Shown piece after piece: positions 1-7,139 of a stretch of 32,355 nt of DNA. The stretch is from Lachnospiraceae bacterium FE2018 (GTDB lineage Bacteria > Bacillota > Clostridia > Lachnospirales > Lachnospiraceae), in contig JNKK01000031.1 in the NCBI GenBank assembly GCA_000702845.1, positions 1-32,355 on the forward strand, read 5' to 3'. Numbering within the stretch: position 1 is the first letter of the stretch; each line of letters starts with the position of its first letter. Below the pieces are notes generated by a model that was not told the origin of the DNA, did no database searches, and saw only the letters and a program-made list of their open reading frames with translations. A program made the position numbers and the translations under genes.

Positions 1-140
1 GATCGATTCAGAATGTCCAACTAATTGCTGGCTATTCTAACCTTTCCTTATTTACTGTAAAGGTTTTCGATCGTTCAAGAAATTTAAAATTCAATTGAAC
101 TTTCGAGGATGTGTTTTACTGTTCAGTTGTCATGGTGCAT

Positions 141-192
141 TTCCGTGCGCGGTGCGTGTGGCACTTGTGCCTCGCGGTGCGCGCGCGACTCA
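141..192. repeat. GC-rich 52-bp dispersed repeat, copy 1
   Basis: This is identical over 52 bp to the copy at 509-560. It is much more GC-rich than the AT-rich flanks and contains the dyad GGCAC-TT-GTGCC plus runs of alternating GCGC. The two copies lie on either side of tRNA-Ser in the same orientation. A shortened third copy (its first 16 bp) follows at 198-213. Confidence 0.9.
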
Positions 193-197
193 AAAGT

Positions 198-213
198 TTC
201 CGTGCGCGGTGCG
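198..213. repeat. Partial third copy of the GC-rich repeat
   Basis: TTCCGTGCGCGGTGCG matches the first 16 bases of the 52-bp repeat. It then diverges. It lies 5 bp after the end of copy 1. Confidence 0.75.
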
Positions 214-265
214 CTCGGATCAGATTGGTATCTGCTGTGCTTTTTTTGCTCGCGACAGCTTATCT

Positions 266-294
266 ACCATATCCTTTTTTTACCCTGTTGTCAA
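266..294 (-). promoter_or_regulatory. Strong minus-strand sigma-A type promoter (candidate rRNA promoter)
   Basis: On the minus strand TTGACA (294-289) is followed after exactly 17 bp by TATGGT (271-266). The spacer is A-rich and an AT-rich tract lies upstream of the -35 box, which resembles an rRNA UP element. Transcription would start near 259 and run left out of the window. Confidence 0.6.
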
Positions 295-342
295 CACCTT
301 TTTTTCAATTTTTTGAAAAACTTTTCCGATGGACTTCAGGAG

Positions 343-432
343 CGCAGAAGGAGGGATTTGAACCCTCGCGCCGCTATTAACGACCTACTCCCTTTCCAGG
401 GGAGCCCCTTCGGCCAGCTTGGGTACTTCTGC
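343..432 (-). tRNA. tRNA-Ser (anticodon GGA)
   Basis: On the minus strand the acceptor stem is GCAGAAG (432-426) paired with CTTCTGC (350-344), with G73 as discriminator at 343. The anticodon arm is CTCCC-CTGGAAA-GGGAG, giving anticodon GGA, which reads UCC and UCU. A long variable arm follows, as in class II serine tRNAs. The T arm is GAGGG-TTCAAAT-CCCTC. The CCA end is not encoded, since the bases after the discriminator are CTC. The gene lies between two copies of the GC-rich repeat and upstream of the minus-strand promoter. Confidence 0.96.
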
Positions 433-508
433 ATGCCCGAATAGAAATAAATTCTTATTCTATTAGAAAAAATAACTGCATCCTTTGGCAAGAACACAGC
501 AGCTTCAC

Positions 509-560
509 TTCCGTGCGCGGTGCGTGTGGCACTTGTGCCTCGCGGTGCGCGCGCGACTCA
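509..560. repeat. GC-rich 52-bp dispersed repeat, copy 2
   Basis: This is an exact second copy of 141-192 in the same orientation. In the reading direction of tRNA-Ser it lies upstream of the tRNA, while copy 1 lies downstream. The rest of the 433-859 gap is AT-rich and holds no convincing gene. An in-frame GTG at 656 extends the following open frame but has no ribosome binding site. Confidence 0.9.
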
Positions 561-771
561 GCATTTAAGAAGCTTTATTAGTCTACCATTCTGATTTCAG
601 TGTGTCAAGCACTTTTCTTTGAAATAATTGTTGCGAATTTTAACCATTATTTCACGTGAACGAAACATCCTCCAAACCTAGTGGTTTTCTGATTTTGAAC
701 CACAAGATTCTGTGGTGGGCTAACTCATTCCTGACTTTATGCCAAATTCCAAAAAATTACATTCTTTTTCA

Positions 772-800
772 TTGCAAAATTATTACGTATTTGTTAATAT
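772..800 (+). promoter_or_regulatory. Promoter of the glucosaminidase gene
   Basis: TTGCAA (772-777), a 17-bp spacer and TAATAT (795-800) form a good sigma-A match, about 60 bp upstream of the ATG at 860. This position also argues against a protein start at 656. Confidence 0.6.
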
Positions 801-859
801 GGATTTGGTTGTGGTTTTACGACCATTTTCTTGGTTTGCCATTTTATGGAGTATGTATT

Positions 860-1987
860 ATGTTTATGAATCATTGCCGAAAAGCTGTATGTTCTCTGAT
901 TCTTGCCTTTGTGCTTCTGGTTCCGGAAGCAGCATTCGTACAGGCATCTGAACCCGAAGAATCTGCTGCTGCATCCGCTGCTGAATATGACGCTGATGAA
1001 TCTTCTGTTTATTATGAAGACGGAATTCCATATACAGGTCTGATGACTGATGAAGATACCGGAAAACAGTATTATTACATTGACGGCATCCTTCAGACCG
1101 GTTTTCAGAAAATCGGCGAACCTGCAAAGACCTATTATTTCAGCAAAAAGACCGGAGCTATGCAGAAGGGCTTCCGCAAAATCCGGGGTAAGAAGTATTA
1201 TTTCAAGAAAAAAACCGGCGCCATGAAGACCGGCTGGCTTACCTATAAGGGAAACCGCTACTATTTCAAAAAGAAAACCGGCGTCATGAAAACAGGCTGG
1301 CTCACTTACAAAGGAGAACATTATTATTTTAAGAAGAACGGCAAAATGAAAACCGGTACGCTGAGGAAAGGCGACTATATCTACGAGTTCGACAGCGACG
1401 GTATTCTGATTGACCGGTATCCGAAAGAAGGGGATGCAGCGGTCGCAGAAGGGACAGAAACACACACAAAAGCTTCTTCTCTTGCAGGTCTCACTTCAAA
1501 AGAGATCATTGAAAAAGTCGGTCCTTTGTTCACCGAAGATCAGAAAAAAACAGGTGTCCTGGCCTGCATCAGTCTGGCACAGTTTATTCTGGAAAGCGGA
1601 TATGGAAAATCCAATCTCGCCCAGAACGCAAACAACTGTTTCGGTATGAAAAAGTCTCTCTCTGGAAATACGTGGAAGGGATCCACCTGGGATGGAAAAT
1701 CTGTCTATACGATCAGCACGCAAGAGTATGGTTATGGCAGTATCCAGGCAAGTTTCCGGAAATACAGCTGCATCGAAGATTCGATTGCCGACCACAGCGC
1801 GTATCTGATCGGCGCCAGAGATGACTATGGATTCCGCTATGCCGGGCTAAAAGGATGTACAAATTATAACACTGCGGCAAGAATTATTCTGAACGGTGGA
1901 TATTGCTCCGGCGGATCCTATGTGTCACAGCTGTGCAGTCTCATAACAAAATGGGATCTGACACGTTTTAACGCGAACACAAAATAA
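860..1987 (+). CDS. Secreted cell-wall-binding N-acetylglucosaminidase
   Basis: This 375-aa protein is predicted to cleave peptidoglycan outside the membrane. Residues 1-30 form a signal peptide: basic start, hydrophobic core, VQA cleavage site. An acidic linker follows. Residues about 57-190 hold aromatic/glycine repeats of the choline- or glucan-binding (CW_binding_1) kind, with recurring YYFKKKTG and MKTGW. Residues about 212-371 match the mannosyl-glycoprotein endo-beta-N-acetylglucosaminidase (glucosaminidase, PF01832) domain, with the catalytic Glu expected at about 245 in FILESGYGKSNLA. The ATG at 860 is chosen because GGAG lies 8 nt upstream and a signal peptide follows directly. The longer frame to a GTG at 656 would put a non-coding segment and the promoter inside the gene. 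It is monocistronic and ends in a clear terminator. Its wall ligand cannot be read from sequence. Confidence 0.9.
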   Translation: MFMNHCRKAVCSLILAFVLLVPEAAFVQASEPEESAAASAAEYDADESSVYYEDGIPYTGLMTDEDTGKQYYYIDGILQTGFQKIGEPAKTYYFSKKTGAMQKGFRKIRGKKYYFKKKTGAMKTGWLTYKGNRYYFKKKTGVMKTGWLTYKGEHYYFKKNGKMKTGTLRKGDYIYEFDSDGILIDRYPKEGDAAVAEGTETHTKASSLAGLTSKEIIEKVGPLFTEDQKKTGVLACISLAQFILESGYGKSNLAQNANNCFGMKKSLSGNTWKGSTWDGKSVYTISTQEYGYGSIQASFRKYSCIEDSIADHSAYLIGARDDYGFRYAGLKGCTNYNTAARIILNGGYCSGGSYVSQLCSLITKWDLTRFNANTK

Positions 1988-2003
1988 ATATTTCATCTCA
2001 AAC

Positions 2004-2032
2004 AAAAGAGGATCCGTCGGATCCTCTTTTTT
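2004..2032. terminator. Bidirectional intrinsic terminator
   Basis: AAAAGAGGATCC (2004-2015), loop GTC, and GGATCCTCTTTT (2019-2030) form a perfect 12-bp stem with T-tracts on both strands. It serves the glucosaminidase gene and the convergent dihydrouridine synthase gene, whose stop codon lies at 2031-2033. Confidence 0.9.
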
Positions 2033-3152
2033 ATAGCACCTTCGTGTGAAACTGTCCTTCGCGAAACACACCGGCAGCTGCCGCTTCATATGATTCAATA
2101 CTTCTCGCTTTCCGGATCTGTTTCAGGAAACGGTCCGCGCCGGTAAACTGTGTACCGGCATACGTCCACAGTTCTTTCATCTTGTACATTACATTCATAT
2201 CACCGGAGATCACACTGTGATAAGCCTCAAACAACCGCTGCATATATGTACGGAGTTCTTCTTCCTGAAGCGGTTTGCCGCCTTTATACTCCCGTATCAG
2301 CGCCGGATTCTGAAGCAGGCCGCGCCCGATCATAAGGAAATCAACTGCCGGAAACCGCTTCGTAAAACGGACGATATCTTCTGTAGTAAACAGATCCCCG
2401 TTGTAACAAACCGGATGACTGCTCTGCTCCAGCATCTTCCCGAACGTATCCAGATCCGGTGACCCTTTATAAAAATCTACGCCCCTCCGCGCATGTATCA
2501 CAATGAGGCTGAGCGGATACCTGTTGAAGATTTTCATCAGCCCGTCTGCCTCTGCGGCATCCTCCAGTCCAATGCGGGTTTTCACGGAAACCCGGACAGA
2601 CCCTGCAGCGGGATTCTCCCTGTCCGCCTTGATTCTTCCGGCACATTGTTCTGATGTACCGGTTTCTTCCACGTTCAGGCCCGCATGTTCCAGTTCCTGA
2701 AATGTTTCCTCGAAAAACCGATCCAGTACATCCTGATCCGCCAGAAATCCCGCACCCCGCTTTTTGGTAACCTGCATCGGCATGGGACAGCCCAGATTCA
2801 GGTTAATTTCCCGATAACCGAGCTCCTGCATCCTCAGAACAGCGTGCACAAACTGATCCGCCCTGTTTGTAAGAATCTGCGGAACTGTCGGAACGCCCGC
2901 ATTGTTTTCCGGCAGAACATCCCGCATTTCTTTATTTTTAAACTTCATCGTCTGATTTGCCACCAGAAACGGCGTGTAATATGCCGCAATTCCCGGAAAC
3001 ATGCTGTGGTGGATCTGTCGGAACGGAAATCCGGTGATCCCTTCCAGCGGCGCACACAGAAACCGGATCTCCTTCCCGTCTGCCGGATTTCTATTATTAT
3101 CTGCCGGATTTCTATTATTATCTGCCGGATCTTTAACCATCTGATTATCCAT
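2031..3152 (-). CDS. tRNA-dihydrouridine synthase family protein
   Basis: This 373-aa FMN-dependent enzyme of the Dus family reduces uridine to dihydrouridine in tRNA. It starts its TIM barrel with FLCAPLEGITGFPFR (about residue 31). The catalytic cysteine motif is NLGCPMP (about 119-125), followed by the lysine-containing VTKKRGAGFL. VKTRIGLED, IHARRGVDFYKG and the phosphate-binding MIGRGLLQNP follow. The first 27 residues are not part of the family and consist of a PADNNRN repeat from a 21-bp tandem repeat. The ATG at 3152 lies 2 nt after the stop of the upstream AcnX small subunit gene and lacks a clear ribosome binding site, suggesting translational coupling. The exact Dus subfamily and target uridines are not determinable. 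Confidence 0.88.
   Translation of the reverse strand: MDNQMVKDPADNNRNPADNNRNPADGKEIRFLCAPLEGITGFPFRQIHHSMFPGIAAYYTPFLVANQTMKFKNKEMRDVLPENNAGVPTVPQILTNRADQFVHAVLRMQELGYREINLNLGCPMPMQVTKKRGAGFLADQDVLDRFFEETFQELEHAGLNVEETGTSEQCAGRIKADRENPAAGSVRVSVKTRIGLEDAAEADGLMKIFNRYPLSLIVIHARRGVDFYKGSPDLDTFGKMLEQSSHPVCYNGDLFTTEDIVRFTKRFPAVDFLMIGRGLLQNPALIREYKGGKPLQEEELRTYMQRLFEAYHSVISGDMNVMYKMKELWTYAGTQFTGADRFLKQIRKARSIESYEAAAAGVFREGQFHTKVL
3079..3131 (-). repeat. 21-bp coding tandem repeat at the Dus N-terminus
   Basis: There are two perfect 21-bp units (3079-3099, 3100-3120) and a partial third (3121-3131). Each encodes the heptapeptide PADNNRN. The repeat sits between the start codon and the conserved enzyme domain, so copy-number changes would keep the frame. 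Confidence 0.95.
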
Positions 3153-3154
3153 AT

Positions 3155-3595
3155 TTATTCGACTGTCACAATCCCGTTGTCACCGATCCGAATCAACATT
3201 CCTGTTTCTACGTAGTCCAGAAACTCATCTCCCAGGCTGTCAATGGTCGGCATTTTCTGGTCTGTCCAGATATCTGTCAGCAGAACGCCCGCTGCCGCCA
3301 GTGAATCAATCGGATTGGCAAACAGCATACAGGCCGGATTCCGTCCCATATAGGAGGCGGCATAGAGCACCATCCCGCCGGTTGTTGAACCGATGGTTTG
3401 CGGGAGGCAGAGTGCCGCACCTGCCATAGGCCGCTGATACAGATCCGGATTGTTCTGATCGCCGCAGGTGGCCTTTTTGTCACCAAACATCAGGCTCTTC
3501 TGATAACTTGCGAGTGTATTGAAACCGTTTTTTGAGACAAGTGCCCGCGCTTCGGCATGCCCTGGAACCACGACTCTTCCTTTAAATTCACGCAT
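3155..3595 (-). CDS. Aconitase X small (swivelling-domain) subunit
   Basis: This 146-aa protein matches the DUF126/AcnX swivel family (PF01989). Conserved stretches are KGRVVVPGHAEA near the start, LPQTIGSTTGGMVLYA in the middle and NPIDSLAAAGVLL later. Together with the large subunit it forms a two-chain AcnX dehydratase. The ATG at 3595 is preferred: AGGAGG ends 8 nt before it, while the same site is only 2 nt from the ATG at 3601. It overlaps the end of the large-subunit gene by a few bases, as expected for coupled subunits. In bacteria AcnX proteins are reported as cis-3-hydroxy-L-proline dehydratases, and in archaea as phosphomevalonate dehydratase. The substrate here is inferred only. 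Confidence 0.88.
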   Translation of the reverse strand: MREFKGRVVVPGHAEARALVSKNGFNTLASYQKSLMFGDKKATCGDQNNPDLYQRPMAGAALCLPQTIGSTTGGMVLYAASYMGRNPACMLFANPIDSLAAAGVLLTDIWTDQKMPTIDSLGDEFLDYVETGMLIRIGDNGIVTVE

Positions 3596-4868
3596 CGACA
3601 TACCCTCCTGTTATCTTCTGTAAAAGTTTTTCATCCTCATAAAACCTGCAGCTCGTATAAGTGCGGAGTTTGTTTGAATTTGTAATAACAGGCTTTTTTC
3701 CGCAGAGCGGATTGTTCATGTACATCAGCGGACAGATATAACTGATGACAATTCCCATCTCCATCGCTGCCCGGTATTCTTTCGTTTTCCTGAACTGCGC
3801 AAGAACACCCGGCGCACTGGTCATAACTGTCGGAACTGCCACCTTTTTCCGGTTGTGTTTGCGCAGTTCTTTCCAGATATTCCGAATCCATGATTTCATC
3901 TGCTCCTGTGTCAGATGCGGGCATCCGATGAAGCAGAGTTTCGGCTCCGCGTCCGGCTTTTTCCAGATTACCGGATAGGATCTGACAATCCGCGCAAGTT
4001 CTTCATCGTCTATCACATAGGTCTTTGCGTCTTCTGTCAGCAGCGCAGGTCCCATCTCAACTGCTTCCGGTGTCAGATTCTCGATGTGATACAGTCCGAC
4101 CGCCCCGTTTGACGCAGTTGCCGCGCCGAAATCTTTCAGGTAGGAACATACTTCCGGCGTCAGCTCATTACCGAGAAATCTATCAAGCCCGACAACATAT
4201 GGAACATCTTCCATCACCATCATGCCGATCGCAGATCCCAGTACCTGTGCATTCGGCTTTTTCGTTGTCCGGACTTCCACCTTCCAGGAGGCCTTACGTC
4301 CTTCATCGGTCAACAGTCCGAACTTCGGCACATATCCCAGAATCGATCCAAAAAGCTCGATGATACCTGAATTCCTATTGCAGCGCGCGCCCAGTACCGA
4401 ATTTGCGTAGACGACCGCCGAGGACTCCGCCCAGCTCAGCACTTCTCCCTTCCCGGGCAGATTTCCGACCTCATCAAAATAACAGGCGCAGGTCGCTGCA
4501 TCCTCATTAAGGAGACCGATCTTATTTAACTTTTCTTCGTAATAATCCTGTTTTGAATACATGATTTTACGGAACACAAAGTCCTCCAGAAGATTGGAGG
4601 GTACATTCTGATCGAGCGGACGCGGGTCCATCGAAAACTTCTGCTGTGAGATGATTCCGGCGTCAATCAGCTCGTCCATCAGATCATAGACCGGCGTCAG
4701 AACACCCAGACCGAAACTGGTGACCAGATGCCCGTACTTACCCGTTACCGGCACCATCTCTTCCGCTCCAAACAATTCTCCGTAACGAACCAGTGTCTGC
4801 ATTACTTTTGCAAGCGTTTCTCCCTGTTTTCCATCGAAAATCGCCTGCTGTTCTTCATTTAGACGCAA
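3588..4868 (-). CDS. Aconitase X catalytic subunit
   Basis: This 426-aa protein is of the DUF521/AcnX catalytic family (PF04412), related to the aconitase core. Visible family features are the N-terminal LVRYGELFGAEEMVPVTGKYGH, ESSAVVYANSVLGARCNRNSG in the first half, KLCFIGCPHLT, and the C-terminal NPLCGKKPVITNSNKLRTY. The cysteines in these motifs are candidate Fe-S ligands. The start is a TTG at 4868. AGGAGG lies 11 nt upstream and the following residues fit the family N-terminus, so the rare start codon appears genuine. The likely activity is cis-3-hydroxy-L-proline dehydration, by analogy with bacterial two-subunit AcnX. No hydroxyproline transporter or reductase genes are seen nearby, so the substrate remains open. 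Confidence 0.88.
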   Translation of the reverse strand: MRLNEEQQAIFDGKQGETLAKVMQTLVRYGELFGAEEMVPVTGKYGHLVTSFGLGVLTPVYDLMDELIDAGIISQQKFSMDPRPLDQNVPSNLLEDFVFRKIMYSKQDYYEEKLNKIGLLNEDAATCACYFDEVGNLPGKGEVLSWAESSAVVYANSVLGARCNRNSGIIELFGSILGYVPKFGLLTDEGRKASWKVEVRTTKKPNAQVLGSAIGMMVMEDVPYVVGLDRFLGNELTPEVCSYLKDFGAATASNGAVGLYHIENLTPEAVEMGPALLTEDAKTYVIDDEELARIVRSYPVIWKKPDAEPKLCFIGCPHLTQEQMKSWIRNIWKELRKHNRKKVAVPTVMTSAPGVLAQFRKTKEYRAAMEMGIVISYICPLMYMNNPLCGKKPVITNSNKLRTYTSCRFYEDEKLLQKITGGYVDA

Positions 4869-4918
4869 TTTCTGTTACACCTCCTTCTGCTTCAGCTGCT
4901 TCAACCGCTTCAACCCTT

Positions 4919-5866
4919 TCATTCATTATACATCCCGGACGCCTGTTTCGCACCCGGTTCATATGCATGGATTGCATGATTCAGTGTGTTCAAAACGCGT
5001 TTCTTATCTGCACTCCACTCTGGCGCAATGAGCAGCCGTTTTGCACCGTCTCCTGTGATCCTGTGGACAACAAAATACTCCGGCAGCAGCGCGAGGCATT
5101 CACAGACCAGTTCTGTATACGCTTCCAGTTTCAGCACTTCGAATTCGCCAGCCCGGTACAAGGCGGCAAGATCCGTATTCTCCAGTACGTGGAGAAGCTG
5201 CAGTTTTATCCCGTCCCGGTTTAACCCGGTACCTTCCTGATATGTTTCAGAAACCCGCACCACATGACGCACTGTGTCTTTCATCATCTCCCGTGTCTCA
5301 CCCGGAAGACCCAAAATCACGTGCGTAATCACGGACAGCCCCTCCTTCTTCAGCCGTCGGACTGCATCGTCGTAAACGGTCAGCCCATAACCTCTCCGGA
5401 TGAATTCTGCAGTCTGTTCATGCGCTGTCTGGAGACCGAGTTCCACCCAGACCGGTTTCATCCGGTTTAATTCTCCGAGCAGTGCAACCACTTCATCTGG
5501 CAGACAGTCAGGCCGTGTCGCTATCGAAAGGATCGCGATATCCGGATGCTGAATTGCTTCCGTGAAAAGGCTGCGCAGACGCGCAACAGGCGCATACGTG
5601 TTCGTATACGCCTGAAAATAGGCAATGTACCGGCTGCCTCTGAATTTCTTTTCTACCCGTACTTTCCCGCGGTTAATCTGTTCTGTCACTGACAGATCCG
5701 CATTTTCCGCAAACTCACCGGAACCGCTTCCGGAGCAGAAAATGCAGCCGCGCGTTCCCAGCGTTCCGTCACGGTTCGGGCAGGTAAAGCCGCCGTTAAT
5801 TGCGATTTTATACAGTTTTTCACCGAATGTATCCTGAAGATACTGATTTAAAGAGTAATACTTCAT
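4919..5866 (-). CDS. TIGR01212/YhcC-type radical SAM protein
   Basis: This 315-aa radical SAM enzyme begins with YYSLNQYLQDTFGEKLYKI, typical of the YhcC/YtqA group. The cluster-binding cysteines lie in FTCPNRDGTLGTRGCIFC (about residues 25-43), which has the long spacing between the first and second cysteine characteristic of the group. ATRPDCLP and WVELGLQT follow, then the SAM-contact region HVILGLPGET. Its substrate is not established to my knowledge. The ATG at 5866 matches the family N-terminus. The frame is open to 5968, but that extension overlaps a better-supported 70-aa gene. It starts 13 nt after that gene's stop and precedes the AcnX pair by about 50 nt. That gap carries GTTGAAGC-like tandem repeats. 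Confidence 0.88.
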   Translation of the reverse strand: MKYYSLNQYLQDTFGEKLYKIAINGGFTCPNRDGTLGTRGCIFCSGSGSGEFAENADLSVTEQINRGKVRVEKKFRGSRYIAYFQAYTNTYAPVARLRSLFTEAIQHPDIAILSIATRPDCLPDEVVALLGELNRMKPVWVELGLQTAHEQTAEFIRRGYGLTVYDDAVRRLKKEGLSVITHVILGLPGETREMMKDTVRHVVRVSETYQEGTGLNRDGIKLQLLHVLENTDLAALYRAGEFEVLKLEAYTELVCECLALLPEYFVVHRITGDGAKRLLIAPEWSADKKRVLNTLNHAIHAYEPGAKQASGMYNE

Positions 5867-5879
5867 CTGATGTGCTTTT

Positions 5880-6092
5880 TCATCCCACGCACAGAGAAAG
5901 GTGCTTTGCACTGTGCGCCTGTATCTCATTTTGCAGGAACCGCATGATATCCAGCAGATAATCTTCACCGAGCCAGGAAACCATTTCCTTCATTCCCGGC
6001 AGCTTTCCGTTGAGATTAAAAAATGTTCTGCTGCACATTGCGACCTTCTGATTCCGTTCTTCTCTTACCCGGCTTATTTCTCTTGTGTTCAT
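5880..6092 (-). CDS. Small 70-aa protein of unknown function
   Basis: I do not recognise this protein. It reads as a soluble, charged polypeptide: basic N-terminus (NTREISRVREERNQK), then a segment with LNGKLPGMKEMVSWLGEDYL and an amphipathic C-terminal helix-like stretch. The ATG at 6092 has GAGG 7 nt upstream. It ends 13 nt before the radical SAM start, so the two are probably one transcript. The good ribosome binding site and tight spacing support translation. The alternative is that it is a chance frame in the upstream leader. Confidence 0.55.
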   Translation of the reverse strand: MNTREISRVREERNQKVAMCSRTFFNLNGKLPGMKEMVSWLGEDYLLDIMRFLQNEIQAHSAKHLSLCVG

Positions 6093-6314
6093 ACCTGTAC
6101 CTCGCTTTCTTTATACCCCATAGACTTGCTGTCCGCCTGTCTGAATCCGGATGCTGTTTCTGACCGCTGCCACTGAGAGCTGCGATGTCTGCCTCCGGAT
6201 TTCTTTTCTGTCTCAGATATTAACCCCTATACCTTAACAGAAGCTTAAGCGAAAACTTCTATGTATTATGAAGTATAAATGTGTCAGGTATGTGTTGTTG
6301 CAGAATGAGGTGAT

Positions 6315-6983
6315 CTACTTTTCATCAAGCAGATCAGGGCGGAATTTCCGCGTCCACGCTTCGGCCGCCTGTTCACGCCAGATGCGGATGGCTTCATGAT
6401 TCCCGGAAAGCAGCACTTCCGGCACCTTCTCGCCGCGGTATTCGGCCGGCCTTGTGTACTGCGGATACTCCAGACCGCCGCGCTCAAAGGATTCGTCTGT
6501 GATGCTGGCTTCTTTTATATTGCCCGGGATCAGACGCGCAGCGGAATCCAGCAGCACCATCGCCGGCAGTTCGCCGCCCGTCAGAATATAGTCCCCGATG
6601 GAAATCAGTTCATCCGCATAGGGGTAGATCCGCGCATCAAGTCCCTCGTAATGCCCGCAGATCAGGATCAGATGCTGCATCTCTGCAAGCCGGCGGGCAT
6701 CTGCCTGCCGGTACGTTTTTCCGGCCGGCGCAAGAATGACCACATGACTCTCCGGCGTCCGGACCGATTCAAGTGCATCAATTACAGGCTGGCACCGGAG
6801 AATCATGCCGGCGCCTCCTCCATAAGGTGAATCATCCACCGCCCGGAAACTTCCCGGTGCAAAATCACGGATATCCAGTATTTCCAGTGACAGTTTTCCC
6901 GATGCTTCCGCGCGGGCGATCACCGGGCTTCTTCGGAAATCACCGAACTGCTCCGGACAGATTGTAAGAATCGAACATCTCAT
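6315..6983 (-). CDS. trmD: tRNA (guanosine(37)-N1)-methyltransferase
   Basis: This 222-aa SPOUT-family enzyme methylates G37 next to the anticodon, using S-adenosylmethionine. Family motifs are SILTICPEQF at the start, DDSPYGGGAGM (about 50-60), ICGHYEGLDARI (about 108-119) and the trefoil-knot SIGDYILTGGELPAM (about 127-141). The conserved Arg and Asp of the catalytic site lie in the last two. An AGGTGG site precedes the ATG at 6983. It is slightly shorter and more divergent at the N-terminus than usual. It is not beside rpsP, rimM or rplS, its common partners, so it may be a relocated or second copy. It lies 72 nt downstream of the MATE gene. Confidence 0.93.
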   Translation of the reverse strand: MRCSILTICPEQFGDFRRSPVIARAEASGKLSLEILDIRDFAPGSFRAVDDSPYGGGAGMILRCQPVIDALESVRTPESHVVILAPAGKTYRQADARRLAEMQHLILICGHYEGLDARIYPYADELISIGDYILTGGELPAMVLLDSAARLIPGNIKEASITDESFERGGLEYPQYTRPAEYRGEKVPEVLLSGNHEAIRIWREQAAEAWTRKFRPDLLDEK

Positions 6984-7040
6984 TTGTGCGCCACCTGTCT
7001 TCTGCTTTTCCGCTGCAATCAGTCTTCTTATTTTTATTGC

Positions 7041-7139
7041 GTGTCCGTCTCCGGCTCATTCGATTTTTTTCTGCCCCGTGTCTGTTTCTCCCGGCTCATT
7101 CGATTTTTTGCCTGCGTCTGTTTCTCCCGGCTCACTCGG
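7041..7139 (-). repeat. 36-bp tandem repeat crossing the MATE stop codon
   Basis: There are nearly three copies of a 36- to 37-bp unit with core CCCGGCTCATTCGATTTTTT. The copies inside the gene encode the C-terminal EPGETDxGxKK repeats. The third lies partly beyond the stop at 7056-7058, so the repeat spans the gene's end. Confidence 0.88.

Larger units (their letters stand above)
1..259 (-). other. Possible leader of an rRNA operon running off the left edge
   Basis: Read on the minus strand, a strong promoter at 266-294 is followed by about 260 nt without a convincing protein. The stretch contains an ACAACTGAACAGTAAAAC segment similar to the sequences preceding or separating rRNA genes in Firmicutes. 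Near the left edge is an imperfect hairpin with AGAAT/ATTCT arms and an inner CCAGC/GTTGG stem, as expected of an rRNA processing stem. A GC-rich repeat copy lies inside it. Together with the adjacent tRNA-Ser this suggests a 16S gene starts to the left, outside the window. No rRNA sequence itself is visible, so this is inference. Confidence 0.35.

Noticed and set aside
656-859. N-terminal extension of the glucosaminidase from a GTG at 656
   Set aside because: No ribosome binding site, hydrophobic chance translation of AT-rich DNA, and the promoter lies inside it; the ATG at 860 has GGAG and a signal peptide.
6255-6274. Terminator downstream of trmD (ACTTC/GAAGT hairpin)
   Set aside because: Only 5 bp with a 10-nt loop and a short T-run; too weak to call.
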